A DNA stretch of 64,000 nt from Cryptomeria japonica (GCF_030272615.1 NC_081412.1:670496852-670560851), one strand, 5' to 3'; counted from the stretch's first letter, positions 1-12,035 are shown. Translations and numbers: made by a program. The notes: generated from the sequence alone by a model not told the origin.

Positions 1-424
1 TCAGATTCATTGTTCAAAAACAAATAATAACAATGGTATATTCAACTGTTGTAAGCTACACTGGAAAGAGCACATGGTTCACAATTTCAATCAAACATTC
101 TACTTGATTTGTATACGTAAAAGAGTTGCAGGGACCCTATTGCTACGCAATAACAAAACCTATACATATGCAATATATAAGAGACCTTGAACAAAACTTG
201 AACAGTAAACGACTATCATCGACTTTATTGTACCATCCACTATCATTATTAGAAATGTTGCACACCAAAGATAGGTTTCTAAAGTTATTAAAGGGTAGTT
301 GATGGTGCAAGATCACCATGAAACAGTCCAGCAAATCAAGCCTTTACAGTTATGTTGCTTAAAATAGCAGGAAAGGTTGAAAATAAAGTACAATTCATCT
401 AAAACATAAACAATAAAATAACTA
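1..424. other. AT-rich DNA with no recognisable gene
   Basis: No coding region or repeat is recognisable. The copia integrase homology to the right stops near 425, so this stretch is either foreign DNA joined at the break or decayed internal element sequence. Only short spurious open frames are present. Confidence 0.5.
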
Positions 425-1050
425 ATGTTGCAAACCATGCTCTGTGCAGAAATCTGTAAAAGCGTAATTCACATATTCTCTCTCATTATCTATGTGTATC
501 CTCTATATAGAAAGACCACACCGCTTCTCTACAAATGTCTTAAAGACTCAAAATGAATCAAAGATAGTAGACTTGTACTTAAGAAAGTAAACCCATGTGC
601 GTCTGGAGAATTCATCAATGAAAGTGAGCACATACTTGGACCTTGAAAAAGATGGAGTCAGAAATGACATAAGATCATTGTGGATCAAATCCAAGCATAC
701 CTTAGCACGGGTAGCTCTGCCTGTAGGAAAATAATCATGATGATGCTTTCCAAGTGCACAACCTTGACATACACCATCAGTACAGGATATATGAGGGAGA
801 CCAGTAACAAGTGCCTATGTGCTCATCTGTTGTAAGTATCTGTAGTTGACATGGCCAAAATGCTCATGCCATAGTCTGCTCACTAAATCTGCATGTGCTA
901 TAAGAGAAACACTTGAACCATCTGGACTCTCAAAGCCATCAAATTGATATAATCGAGGATCAGGATCAACACTACTAGTAGCCACAACCAAATCAGGATC
1001 ATGGAGCTCTTGAATAACAACATCATGTGGTGAGAACTCAACCATTTTAC
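425..1050 (-). pseudogene. copia A GAG-pre-integrase and integrase N-terminal relic
   Basis: The minus strand encodes a GAG-pre-integrase-like stretch (LWHEHFGHVNYRYLQQMS, about 815-870) followed by CQGCALGKHHHDYFPTGRA (about 700-780). It then reads into integrase core text that includes LIHNDLMSF, YVLTFIDEFSRRTWVYFLK and DNEREYVN, ending in HGLQH near 430. The first catalytic aspartate motif normally reads H-[TS]-D-L-x-G-P; here it is degraded to HNDLMSF. At least one in-frame stop (after STIFDSF) breaks the core, and the frame changes between segments. This is an integrase relic, not a host gene. Confidence 0.8.
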
Positions 1051-1189
1051 CAGAGCCAAAATGACAAATTTGATAAACAAAGAGAGGTTCGTAGAAATGT
1101 CAGGAGCCAAAAGAACATCCTGAAAATAACCACCTATCAATGGAATAGAACCTGAACCTAAAACTGAAAGTTGCGCTGAGTCACCAACT

Positions 1190-2400
1190 GCAATATGTAA
1201 AGTATTACCATGAGAAAGTGAGGTAACAAGCTACGGTGAGTGTGTCATGTGGTGAGAAGCCCCAAAATCAATAATCCAAGTGGATGCAGAAGGAATAGCT
1301 CGTGCAGAAAGAGCATGTCCTTTTCCAGTAGAAGAGGAAGATGGAGGCTGAGGAGGAGAAATATGATGTTGCTGCATGGTTGCCTCCAAGGCCTCTAATC
1401 GTTTCCAACAATGAGAATTTGGATGACCTTCTTTGCCACAGAAACTGCAAAGTTCATCTGACTTCTTCTTAGTCTTGGAGGAAGACTCACCAGACTTAGA
1501 AGAGTGCTCCTTTTTGGGATAGGACTTTGGTTTGTAATCAGACTTAGGTGGTGGCTTGGAGGAATGTTCATTGCCAGCTGAATCCTTCTTAGGCTTCAGT
1601 TTATGCTTCTTGTTCTCTTTAGATGTCTGAGCAACCAATGCTTTCGGCTCTGATCCCGTGAGAGTGTCTAACTGAGATAGGTGAGCCTTCTCACGAGTCA
1701 AGTGATCAAAAAATACATCAAAAGTAGGCATGGTGAAGTGTGTACCCAACACATCCATAGTAGAATAAAAGGTTGAAGCAAATATCTGATAGGGACCTCG
1801 AGAGAATCAGGTATATACACTCTCGGTCTGTCTTATTCTTACCACAACTATGTAAGATAGATCTGGTGGTTTTGAACTTGTTCAGAAAGTTGTCAATGTG
1901 AGGAAAAGACTCAGGTAACAAGGAAGAGAGCTCGGCCTCAATCTGTAATGCTCTGAACTAATTGACACTACCAAAGAGAGTTTCAAATTTGGACCACATA
2001 GCCTGAGGAGTGAGAAAACCATCAAGGTGAAAAAGAAAGTTGTTTGAAACATGTAAGGAGATGACACCCATAGCCTCATCCATCTTATTCTGGTGCTGAA
2101 GAATCCCAAAAGGACATTGCAACAACGACTGATCCGCATCCAAACAGGACCACAACCTCCTTGATTTGAGAAGCCTCGTCATACGAGCTTTCTAGAGGTG
2201 ATAGTTCTGGGATGTAAGAAGCTCAATTGAAGAATATTCCATGGGCACCTATACCTGAACCTAGACCTGCTCTTGAGTTTTTTAATTAAGTGATCTTTCA
2301 AACTAGACAAAAGATGCAAAAGGGGTTTTTGTTTGTTTGTTTTGAGTTTAGGTGTTCTGATTTTCTGAAGTAAATTACAGAAAATAGTCAAAAATAACAC
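1190..2400 (-). pseudogene. copia A gag and aspartic protease relic
   Basis: The coding text, read from about 2400 leftwards, has a gag N-terminus (ELLTSQNYHLWKARM-like region near 2190, then MDEAMGVISLHVSNNF and WSKFETLFGSVN). A TAG stop follows, then more gag (FPHIDNFLNKFKTTRSIL). After that come a basic Lys/Ser-rich linker and a zinc knuckle CSFCGKEGHPNSHCWKR (near 1430) with a complete C-x2-C-x4-H-x4-C pattern. The protease motif follows as WIIDFGASHHMT (near 1250). The active site should read D-[ST]-G; here it is D-F-G, so the protease would be inactive. The longest uninterrupted piece is 175 residues (1231-1758). Confidence 0.88.
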
Positions 2401-2474
2401 CCCCCACAAGGGCAAGTGCAAGGTAATGAGTCACAAATTCGCGGAAGTCCGTGCATTGGAAAATGCGCTCTTAT

Positions 2475-2745
2475 AAACGGGGGCCCGTTTTCAAAAAACG
2501 GGGGCCCGTTTGTGCTTCGGGCTCCCGAGCCGAAAGGTAACGGGGGCCCGTTTTGTTTAAAAACGGGCCCCCGTTTTGTTATAAAACGGGGGCCCGTTTT
2601 TTAGAAACGGGGGCCCGTTTTAAAAAACGGGGGCCCGTTTCTAAAAACGGGCCCCCGTTTTGTTTAAAAGCGGGCCCCCGTTTCTAAATGGCATTTTTCC
2701 TTTTTTTCCACAATCCGCCCTTGTTTGAAAACGGGGGCCCGTTTT
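2475..2745. repeat. cluster of ten AAACGGG-GG/CC-CCCGTTT near-palindromes
   Basis: Ten copies of a 16-18 bp near-palindrome of the form AAACGGGGGCCCGTTT or its complement occur at about 2475, 2496, 2539, 2560, 2583, 2605, 2626, 2643, 2666 and 2728. The orientation of the central GGGGGCCC versus GGGCCCCC differs between copies, so neighbouring copies can also pair with each other. A separate GC-rich hairpin (CTTCGGGCTC...GAGCCGAAAG) sits at about 2513-2536. The block lies in the leader of copia A, just upstream of gag on the minus strand, and is strikingly GC-rich against its AT-rich surroundings. Confidence 0.9.
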
Positions 2746-2762
2746 GTGGAAGTTGATTCCAC

Positions 2763-4340
2763 AACCCGCCACTTGGCTCGGGATTAGGCCCGGGATAGGC
2801 CTGGGATGGCCACACCTGAGACATGGACCTGCAAATTCAAATCTCCATGAATGAAAGCACAAATATGAACTTCAGAAATAGTTTACGCGCCTCTAATTAG
2901 AGAATTTTTATACGAAATTAAAACCCATTTCAGATTATACTGTCTAGATTCTAAATATGTAAATTTATTTAAAAATTGATTATTTTAACTATTTTTCATT
3001 TAATTTATACTAAATCGGGTCCATAAATTTGAAATATTAACTAATTTTGTTAATTTAATAACTTTTTTATTTTAAAGAATTTTGGAAAAAAAATTATATG
3101 TCATCAATCTACACAAAATTCTTTTGTATTTAAAAAAAAAAAAAATCAAAAAATGTTAAGTTTACATCAAATTATGTGGGTCGTACACGTCAAATTTTTA
3201 AAAAGATAATTACGGCCATTAAAAAATTAATTAAAAAAAAAATATTAGAAAAAAAAATACAAAAAAATATGCTCATCAATCTTCAGTGTGTTACAAACCA
3301 TTTCCCAAAATGGTTTGAGAAAATAATTTTAATTGTGTCAAAAAGTGTGGGTCGTACACATGCATGGTATGGTCCTGAAACAGGCATTTTTAAAACATAG
3401 TTTTCAGAACTCCATTTAAAAAGTTATTTTTTATTATGTGGGTATTAAAATAAATTATATATTTAGAAACTACACTCAGAGGGCTATCTTTTATATTACT
3501 GACTTTTTCCAAGATTCAATCTCTAAGTGTTTCAAAATTTAAGGTCAAATGAGACAAAATCTGAAAATCAGGGAAAACACTTCCACTTTTTGGCCAAAAA
3601 GTGGACTCATCTTCTTGCACTGACCCACAATATGTAAAACAAAATCCCAGTACAATCTGATAGCCAAAAAAGAAGAGAAAAGTAAAGAAAATGCGACAGA
3701 CACTATCTTGTGTACTTGGTGATTTTTCTGAAAAAAAAACGAAACAAAAAAACTCCAAATCTGAGAAGAACTCTCCAAGACCTTTTCGACGCCTATTCAT
3801 TTTCCGAAAACGAAGTTCGTTTGCCCAATTTATGGCTCCTAGAGTACAGAAAAGAGAACTTACTTGGATGGCAAAAAATAGGTACGAAATGAAAAAATCA
3901 GCAAATCTCACCACCAGATTTGAGTAGGGCTCGAAAAGAGCTTTCTGATGCCTATTCATTTTCAAAAATTTGACTTCGTTTGCCCAAGTTATGGCAAAAA
4001 GGGAAAAAACCCCTCTTGTAGGGCATAAAGAGGGTAAAAAAAATTTTAAAAAATAAAAATAAAAAATAAAAATTCTTGAAAAACGTGCCTGTAAGGGCTA
4101 AACTCAAAAAAAAAATATTAGAGCTAAAGTTGTCCAAAATGGACAAATTTGATATGAAAATGGGGGTTTTTGGGTGTTCTGAGCTCAATAGTGAGGTCCT
4201 TTTGAGCTCAAAACACCCAGAAAAAAAAAAAAAAAGAGATACCCCAGATCCAAACTAAAAACTCTTAAAAAGAACTGAAACCCTTGTCTCTAGAGAAAAT
4301 CTTCAGAAAAGAAATCAGGAACAAGCAACAATAGATGATG
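2763..4340 (-). other. untranslated leader of copia A
   Basis: Between the primer-binding site and gag lies about 1.6-2 kb of A/T-rich DNA with long A and T runs and no recognisable protein. Open frames here are low-complexity Lys/Phe-rich readings. I interpret it as the element's 5' leader because it sits between the PBS and gag on the same strand. Confidence 0.5.
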
Positions 4341-4352
4341 ACTCTGATACCA
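4341..4352 (-). promoter_or_regulatory. primer-binding site of copia A
   Basis: The minus strand reads TGGTATCAGAGT directly after an LTR end in ...CTTCTTCA. TGGTATCAGAGC is the usual copia site complementary to the 3' end of initiator tRNA-Met. One mismatch is seen at the last base. Confidence 0.8.
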
Positions 4353-4770
4353 TGAAGAAGTTGAGAAAGTACAACTTCTGAGATCCCAAGAGCATCTGCA
4401 AGCAAAATACCTATCACAAGAGAAGATTGGAGACAGAACACAAGAAAGACTCTAAAGAAAAATTATCATTTTAGAGAGGGAATTGAAAAATAAAAGTTAC
4501 AATACAATCCTTATGATAGGAGAATAGAAACCCTAAAGATGTGCAACCCTAAAGAAACCCTAAAGGGATAAAGAGTATTTAATAATTAGAATACCTACAA
4601 TATTATTAAATGCCTAACTTTAGCTTAAGCATAGAGTCTAATAGAATAATAATTAAACAAATTAGGAGATATTGGATTATGAAAGATAATTAATTAAATA
4701 TTAATTTAATTAATTATATAATAGAAGGTTGATTTCGAGGTTTCTATAGTTCGTAGTTAAAAACTCATAG
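4353..4770 (-). repeat. 5' LTR of copia A (outer boundary approximate)
   Basis: The inner end is fixed by the primer-binding site at 4352 and the terminal CA dinucleotide on the minus strand. The outer end is not certain; about 4740-4770 is my estimate. The sequence is AT-rich and non-coding. No second LTR copy is in the window to confirm it. Confidence 0.55.
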
Positions 4771-4960
4771 CCAATGATTCTTGAGATGCTCCATTTTCAT
4801 AGATGTATTGAATTTATGCTCTCAATTTTTTTAAATGAGGCATCATGACCATTAGTGATCTCTTTTCCTCAAATCTACATGCTCTTAACTCTTGTGGCTT
4901 AGAGCTAACTATTCTTTAACAAGTTAGGATCATAAATTCTTTTAAGAAATCTTGCAAGTA

Positions 4961-5442
4961 GGGGAAGAGCACTAGTAGCTGTCATAGCTAACTTCGCACA
5001 CCCATAGATCCTAAATCGTACATCAGATTTTGACGAATTTTGTTTTAGTTGTCTTTGTATGCGACTTAATTGCTTATACCTATTGTTTTGGCTTCTGGGT
5101 AGTAATGATGCACGTTGTGAGATTAGTTATGCGCACAAAGGTCAAAAAGTACACATGTCAAAGTGTTGCTTGATTCCTAATTAAAGATGTTCCAATAACC
5201 ATCCACTCAAAATCACTAGTACTTGTGGACGAATGCCCTAATAGGTTTGTACAAAATGTTCCAATAGTAGTGCACAAATGGGCCAGTTCTGATAAAAATT
5301 TGACATAAAGTGATCGGCTATTAATACATGTGAAATTTATTAATGGGCTTTTCAAAAATTGGAACTATGATGCCTATTGGGGGTCACTATAATAATAAAT
5401 ATGCGGTTATTAGAACTATGATAACCACTAGTGCTCTTCCCC
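4961..5442. mobile_element. MITE-like DNA transposon with ~31-bp terminal inverted repeats
   Basis: The left end GGGGAAGAGCACTAGTAGCT (from 4961) is repeated in inverted form at the right end (reading back from 5442: GGGGAAGAGCACTAGTGGTT). Similarity continues as GTCATAGCTA versus ATCATAGTTC. Both ends are bordered by TA (4959-4960 and 5443-5444), which would be a TA target duplication as in Tc1/mariner-type elements. The 482-bp body holds no convincing transposase; a 65-residue minus-strand frame is probably chance. I do not recognise the family. Confidence 0.75.
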
Positions 5443-5614
5443 TAATCCCTTCTCACATATAGCACAAAATTGTCATATAATCCTTATAGCCATATTGAAA
5501 ATCATGAAGTGTTAGTACTTTTTCCATTTTACAATTACAAGCTATTCACAATGGTCATTTCTTGAATTTCTTTGCATTTCCCTATGATGTAAAATTTGAT
5601 TGTGAGGTTCTCTT

Positions 5615-5860
5615 TCATTGAATCTGTAGCTTTCACGTTACAAAATGGAATTGAGAAGTAGGATGCATTTTTCTTAGTCTCTCAAATTAGAGTTTGCATT
5701 AAATCTACTTAGTTCTTTTTTAATTAGGGAATATCAATTTTAGCTTTATTGCTTGGATGCCCCTATTCACCGCCACGAAAGTTTCCTTCCTTAGGGTTCT
5801 GTTTTCCGGGCACTTTCCCTCTTTCGGTGCGCAAACCCCAGCTTGCTTGTTCAGGAAAAC
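5615..5860. repeat. segmental duplication block 1, copy a
   Basis: The block starts GCTTTCACGTTACAAAATGG and includes GAGAAGTAGGATGCATTTTT, a 'tctcaaattaga' run and AAGTTTCCTTCCTTAGGGTT. It matches 47035-47200 with scattered substitutions in the same order. Non-coding. See the paired block 2 at 7390-7880. Confidence 0.65.
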
Positions 5861-5861
5861 A

Positions 5862-6795
5862 TGGCTTTGTGAGAAGTTATTTAATTGGTTAAGCGATAAG
5901 ATGGTGTAGGGAGCTCTCTGCCTGCGCCATAAATGATAGGGCAAAGTAAGGCAGTAAAGCTGTTACCAAAGATACGGAAGTGGAAGTTTTTATGCAAAAT
6001 CTCTTTTATGTTCATTTTTCAGTACCCATTACAACTGTGGTGAAGGAAAGTAGATTTAATTGTTCTGGGTTCTAATTAAAGTTGAATCTGCTGATAAAAT
6101 GCTCAAGGTAAAAGGAATGTTGCCTTTGATTTCGTTTCTGCTTTGTAGCTGGGGTTTTCTTGCTTTGCAGCTACTTTCTGTTTTCTATTCTAAATTTTAT
6201 CTACTGATAAAATGGTCGACTGTCCAGTAGTGGGTAATTGGTTTAATTACTAGTTATCTGTGTTCTTTTTATGCTTTTTGTCAGTAACCTTTACAACTGC
6301 GGTGGAGGAAAGTAGATTAAATTAGCCACTTTCCTTAGCAAGTTTAGGTGAGAGTCAAGACCATGCGGATGAAATAGTCTGATTTTCCCTTTTTTAGCGC
6401 AGAAATTGGCTTTGTGAGAAGTTATTTAGTTCGTTAAGCAATAACGTGGCATCGGGAGTCTCCAACAGCACCAGAAATAATAGGGCAAATGAAGACAGTA
6501 ATAACGTGGTATGTAGTTTTTCTGCAAAATCTACGTTCTTTTTCTATGCTTTTTAGAGTACCCTTTACAACTGTGATGGAGGGTCAGAGTAGATTAAATT
6601 CTTTTGGGTGCTGATTAAAGATGAATCTGCTGAAAAAATACTCAACGTATAAGGGATGTTGGCTTTGATTTTGTTTCTGCTCTGTAGCTGGGGTTTTCTT
6701 TGTAGCTATTTTCTGTTTCCTATTCAAAAGTTTTTTGCTGATAAAAGGCCGGTCAACCGTCCAGTAGTGGGTAATTGGTTTGGTTATCGGTTATC
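5862..6795 (+). repeat. tandem duplication of a ~390-bp unit, offset ~548 bp
   Basis: Unit 1 (about 5862-6248) and unit 2 (about 6410-6795) share GGCTTTGTGAGAAGTTATTT, AGTAGATTAAATT, GTAGCTGGGGTTTTCTT and CCAGTAGTGGGTAATTGGTT in the same order. They diverge moderately, and a further partial repeat of the 'accctttacaactgtg' segment lies between them. No protein is encoded. This is old tandem duplication of intergenic DNA. Confidence 0.8.
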
Positions 6796-7389
6796 ATTTT
6801 ACATTAAGGATTGATTTTATAGTGAAGAAAATAAAGGTTCCCAAACGTCCTGTTTCTATTTGTTTTTGGGGAAATATATTATATAATCTACCATAGAATA
6901 ACTTTTTATATTTAGGAAATTTTATTGTTGAGTGTGTTTGAGTTGGAGTAGTGTATTTTATACTTATGTCTTCTCCATTAATCAGCTAATAATCTTGCTT
7001 GGACAATACTATAAGAACTGCAATGGTTGATGCTATATTGAAATTTATGAGTGAAAATCAGATTCATGGAATCAAATATATGTTGAACAAAATTTAACTC
7101 TAACTCTAAACTTACTTGTACAATAAATAATATTAAATTTAGAAAAGTATTATTTAGAAAAGTATGTATTGGTTGCAAACCAGCAGCATGAAACAAAATA
7201 TTGTTTTCTGGTTATATTAATTAGATGTAAGAGTTAAAGGAATTCTTTAAATATTTATCTTTTAATGTAGAAATATTAATTTTTTAATTATTTTATTTTA
7301 TTTAATTTTATTTTATTTATCAAAAATAAATTAAATTTAAAATGAATATTTCTTAGTTAATTTTATAGTGAATTAAATTAACTTGTTTG

Positions 7390-7880
7390 TTGATAAATTT
7401 ATTGTACTAATTATAATATAAAGAGAATGGATCAACATTCTTGAATACATATATTTAAAAATGATGAAGATCAATTTTGAATTTATTTATTTATTTAAAG
7501 GTTCATTTTTATTTAGTTTTAAAATTATTTTAGACTTTTATTTTAGTTGTTTTATTAATTTAAAATATTTTTTTTGATTGGTAACACAAGATTTTTAGTT
7601 TGGTCCAAATCAAGTGAAGCTACAAATAAGAGGTCTCATCATTGGCAAAGCCTACCAATACATTCAATAAAAGTTTGGAACTCTAAAATATCGACATGAA
7701 AACCAATAGCTTTAATGCAAAGGTTCGAATTTTTGAAAGTTGAATCTACATTATTACAATGGTCCAAGTTTGAATCTTAATGATTACAACAATATAACAT
7801 GATTTAATCATCACATTATGTCATCTGAAATTATTTTATTTTATTTATATTATTTATTTGATAATTATTTTTATTTATCT
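7390..7880. repeat. segmental duplication block 2, copy a
   Basis: Starts TATTGTACTAATTATAATAT and continues through GATTGGTAACACAAGATTTT, a 'ggtccaagtttgaatc' motif and AACATGATTTAATCATCACA. The same series recurs at 48715-49165. The distance from block 1 is about 1.5 kb in both places, so one duplicated segment probably covers both blocks. Confidence 0.65.
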
Positions 7881-8424
7881 ACCTTATATTTTAATAGAAA
7901 CATTATAATTAAATGATTTTTGTTATTAAATATATTTCAATAAAATAATTAAATATTTTTAATAAATAAAAAATAATAAATTTAAAATAAATAAAATAAT
8001 AATTAAAAAAAAAATTTAAAAAATAATAATAATTAATTAAAATAAAACAATCACAAATTTTTTTTTAAATTAATAATTTTAAAATAAAAAAATTAAATTT
8101 AAATACGAACCATTTGCCAATGTTGCTAGGCAATCATTTTATAAAACTCAATTAATACTTAAAACTAAAAGCTTTTAAATATATGATTAATGTGTATTCT
8201 GTCTTTGACAGCTCTATGATGAATTAGAAATATTGTTGCCCAATTATTATTATTTACTTGTGCATACGTGGATTCCAAAGTTTGAATGACGTGAGTTTGC
8301 AAAGCTTTTGCAAAAAAGTACGTCCGTTGACAGAAGCATTGTTTACTGTGCTCAATTTAGTATTGTGTATTCGCTATAACTCCCTCCAATTGCAGTTTTT
8401 CCCTCAGTTGTAATTTGTAGGCCA

Positions 8425-8550
8425 TGTTCGGTTCCCATAGACAAATTTATATATCATTTAATGAATTTTTTTTAGATTGATGTGAAAATTTTAACCAAGG
8501 TAAAAGTCTACAGTCAGTTTGCCTAGGCAATAATTCATTACAGTCAAAGT
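8425..8550. repeat. dispersed duplicate, copy 1
   Basis: The text around GTTCGGTTCCCATAGACAAA, 'atcatttaatga', AGATTGATGTGAAAATTTTA and GTCAGTTTGCCTAGGCAATA recurs at 12100-12225. The pair brackets copia B (10,023-12,085). Neither copy is coding. Confidence 0.6.
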
Positions 8551-10022
8551 CAAAGGTACAATATTTTTATTTAAAATTATAAAAATATATTACATAATTT
8601 TGAAATAGCATAATTAGTTCTTTGATTCAATGCTTCTCATGAAATTTAGTTTTTGTTTTAGTCACATGTTGGTAGTTCTTATTCTTTGTAATCTGTTTTA
8701 TTTAATAAAAAAAATACTAACATATAGTTATTCAAAAGAATAAATAATAATAATTAGTTAAAATAATTAATTAACATTAAGATGTTAAATAAATTAGTTT
8801 GTCTTTTTATTTAGTTTAAAATTATAATAAATTAAAAAATAAAGGATCGCACAACAAAAGGTGATTACTTCTGAGACTTGATGTTTGTGTATCAATATCA
8901 ATAATCTTTTCAATATGAGAAAAGATTTAATTCTTGACTTGAAAATAGTTGTTATTTTCAAGATATATAGGTGTGTTGTTGAAAGGGACTCTCATATCTT
9001 GGTTAAGAAGTTCGATGCCTCAAAAGTTGTTGACTAAGGCTCTTTATCTCAAACCTTAGCTTATAGAGTTGGGAGGTCCACCATATTAGAACATGCAAAT
9101 AAGGTGACACAATAGCATGCTAATTTAAGGCTCAATTCAAACTTTAGTAATTTTTATATGCCCTTAATCTATATGTGCATGGGATATGTGTATCCAATTT
9201 GTGGCTAGCATAAATTTTAAATATCTTATGGGGATATGTGTATCTAATTTTTTATAGTTATGGTAAACAATGAGAGAAATCTTGTATTTAATATGTGGGA
9301 ATTAGTGGCCATAATTGGAGGATGGATTGGTTGATGAAGGGAGATCCTTATATACACTACCATACACAAAATATTGTACACCAATTATTTACTAGACTTG
9401 ATAAAATCATCAATAATCATAAGGTGCTCAAAATTTCTTCAACGCCCATCATAACTTTTTCTTCCTAATATTAAAATGGTGAACCAAGAATCCTAATTGA
9501 AACAAGGGTCACATTAATATCCTTCATCCCTCTCTTAAAAAATGATTTTCACTTTTGGCAAGAATAGCTCTAATCTACCTAAAGACCAAGGACCGGGGTT
9601 CTAACAAATTCCTCATAATTCAATAAAGAAGTAAGGATAAATCCTTTACCCTTGGTTGAGATCTCAACCTAACCTTTTAGTTTCTATTTTATTTATGCCT
9701 AGCACTCAAAGACATCCATGTTTAGCCTAGAACCTAGGAAATTCCCAATGACCATATTTTCCATTATACTTGGATACATGTCAACCACCAAGTTAGGTAT
9801 CTTAAGATGGATGCCACCATTCTCTAGGAGTGATTCAAATGGAATGAGAATATCATCACAAATAGGATACTTATGAAAATATTTATCCATGATCGATGAC
9901 TATCCCTACTCTCAAAACTTGGAGTACAACTCTTTGATTCAGAACAACACATGTGAGATTGTTGCATTTCATGAGGGAGGAAATTTATTTGGTGAGAATC
10001 TATAAAATTGAGTTGTAGTGGA
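8551..10022. other. AT-rich intergenic DNA, nothing recognised
   Basis: No domain, RNA gene or repeat could be recognised on either strand. A 63-residue minus-strand frame at 9699-9890 has no motif I know. The stretch is mostly A/T-rich with many short homopolymer runs. Confidence 0.4.
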
Positions 10023-10525
10023 TGATGTAAGCATTGAAATTAAAAAAACACAAGAAAACAAAAGACTTGAAAATGTAAAACAAAGATCAAACACATAATT
10101 CTTATTTATCAATCCTACTGCAAATTGCTAAATTAATCATGCAAAACTTTTAATCTATAACACCAAATAACCTCCACATGACAAGAGAGAAGCAAAAAAG
10201 AAGATTTTATTCCACTAATATAAAGAATAAAATATGATACAAGATATTCCTTGATTATATAGGCAAGAAGACAGCATAATATTAGAAATGAACATGACAT
10301 ATACATCTTAATCTTATGTCATCAAACAACTAACTAAACAAATATTAAATGACCTAGGTAGCAACATTAAATAAAGATAAGATATGGTATGTCTTATCTT
10401 AACAACTAGGATTTTTAGAATGCCACCTAGGACCTAAGTATTAAACTTAAGTCATGTGAAGTGCCCACTAAGAACTAGCTAGGTACACGACCTTTACTAA
10501 GTAAAAAACCTTATTCACACCAACA
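10023..10525 (-). repeat. 3' LTR of copia B (outer end approximate)
   Basis: The minus strand begins TGTTGGTGTGAATAAGG at 10,525, immediately after a short purine-biased tract (ACTTAAGGAATG) that would be the polypurine tract. A TATA-like GCCTATATAATC lies near 10,250. The outer end is placed near 10,023 by size only; no second copy is present. Confidence 0.5.
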
Positions 10526-10699
10526 CATTCCTTAAGTGCAACTTAGGGAGTAAGGAAAACAATGTGAAGATGTCAAAGATGGGTCTTAGCAACAAGGCCT
10601 AATGAGGTACCCATGTACAAATGGAATACAATCTCTCACAAGTAGAGAAAAGGAGAAAAACCTTGTGGGGGAAAAATCCTCTCTAAAAGAGGACTCATC

Positions 10700-12035
10700 A
10701 AGACTTCCCAAGGAAAAAATCCTTCACCCTAACATCGATTGCATCTAAATAGAATGAGGCAATGCCAAAGGTTAAGTGAAGATGTCTACAACCTACTACT
10801 TCATAGGCAAATACTTCAAACTAAGAACACCATCCTAGATGAGCTACTTGATGAAGTCCATGAAGTCCATGTGGATTTCAATATGCTTGGTACATTGATG
10901 CTCCACTTGGCTGTGAGAAATGTAAATAGAACTTTGATTGTCTCACCAAAGAGAAGTAAGATGATCAGAAGGAAATTCAAACCTAGCCATCAAATGTCAA
11001 AGATAAAGAACCTCATGGGTAGCCAAGATTGCACCTTAATACTCATCCTCAATCAATGACATTTTGTTGCTTGCAAGACCATGCAATTGGGTTAGAGCCA
11101 AGGCAAAAGACAAAGCTATGAGTATAATTCTAATCATTTACATCACTAGCCTAATCTAGTAAGTGAAGCCCACAATTTGAGTAGCACTTGATGTTTAGCG
11201 AATGCCAATTGTGTAGTGCCTATATGTACCTCATCATATTATGTTGGCTAGCTTCCGATCACTCTCATGAGGATCTTGAGAGAAATGGGAGACAATTCTA
11301 ATTGCAAAGGAATTATTTGGATGACTATGTGTCCAATTCAAAATGTTGCCAACCAACTATTGATACAAAGTAGCATTAACTGAAGGATTAGTGGTAGGCA
11401 TGCAATCAACCATTCCAAATATATGAAGAAAAGCAAGAGGATACTTCTATTAGAAGATAGAAATCCCCTCTGAAGAGTGATGAACTTGAAGAGCAAGGAA
11501 GTAATGCAAGGGTCCAAGGTCAATCATATCAAAATGCTTAATCAAAGTGTCCTAAGTATCTTAAATCATTGAGGAACAACCTATAAGAATCAGATCATTG
11601 ACATAGAGAACAAGAATTAGAGGATCCTTCCCATGTCTTCGAGCATAAATTGTGGATTGAAATGGCATTGTGTGAAACCAAAAGTAAGAAAGAAACTATC
11701 CATCTTATCGTACTAGGCATGAGGAGCCTACTTGAAACCATATGTAATGAACACCAAACCTTGCAAATTGAGATATCCAATGTAAATTGGATAGTGAAGA
11801 GGGCTCAATTGTCCTCATTCTTGTCTTCTTTCAATCGATTTCACTAATTTGCATTTAATGCATTCAAAACATTTTGATTTGCAGGCTTGGTGAATCCTAC
11901 TTCTACTAATTCTCAAAGACCTTGGGATAATATTATGGTCTTTACCTTAATGCCCCCATATTCATAGTTCTTTCTAGTAAACAATAGAAGCTTGAATGGA
12001 ATGTTGTTGCCATTTTCCATTCAAAATTTCTTGGA
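10700..12035 (-). pseudogene. copia B gag-RT-RNase H relic
   Basis: The gag start shows MENGNNIPFKLLLFTRKN and ILSQGL. The following RT text has YGFK*APHA*YDKMDSFFL and FTQCHFNP. It then gives DLGPLHYFLALQVHHS and LAFLHIFGMVDCMPTTNPS, the C-terminal RT signature of copia elements. RNase H text includes VEHQCTKHIEIHMDF near 10,870. Stops (asterisks) and frame changes occur throughout. Family membership is clear despite decay. The direct junction of gag to RT is visible near 11,780-11,850. Confidence 0.7.

Larger units (their letters stand above)
425..4770 (-). mobile_element. Ty1/copia retrotransposon A, 5' two-thirds
   Basis: Read on the minus strand, the order is LTR (about 4770 to 4353), tRNA-iMet-type primer-binding site (4352-4341), a leader of about 2 kb, gag, protease, GAG-pre-integrase and the start of the integrase core, ending abruptly near 425. 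Reverse transcriptase, RNase H and the 3' LTR are absent, so the element is truncated or extends past the window in unrecognisable form. Gag-protease-integrase order is the copia hallmark. Many in-frame stops and frame changes make it dead. The outer LTR end is uncertain because no second LTR is available to compare. Confidence 0.85.

Noticed and set aside
3516-3965. 149-residue Phe/Ser-rich minus-strand ORF
   Set aside because: Low-complexity reading of A/T-rich leader DNA of copia A with no motif.
10739-11059. 106-residue plus-strand ORF
   Set aside because: It is antisense to the copia B RNase H relic.
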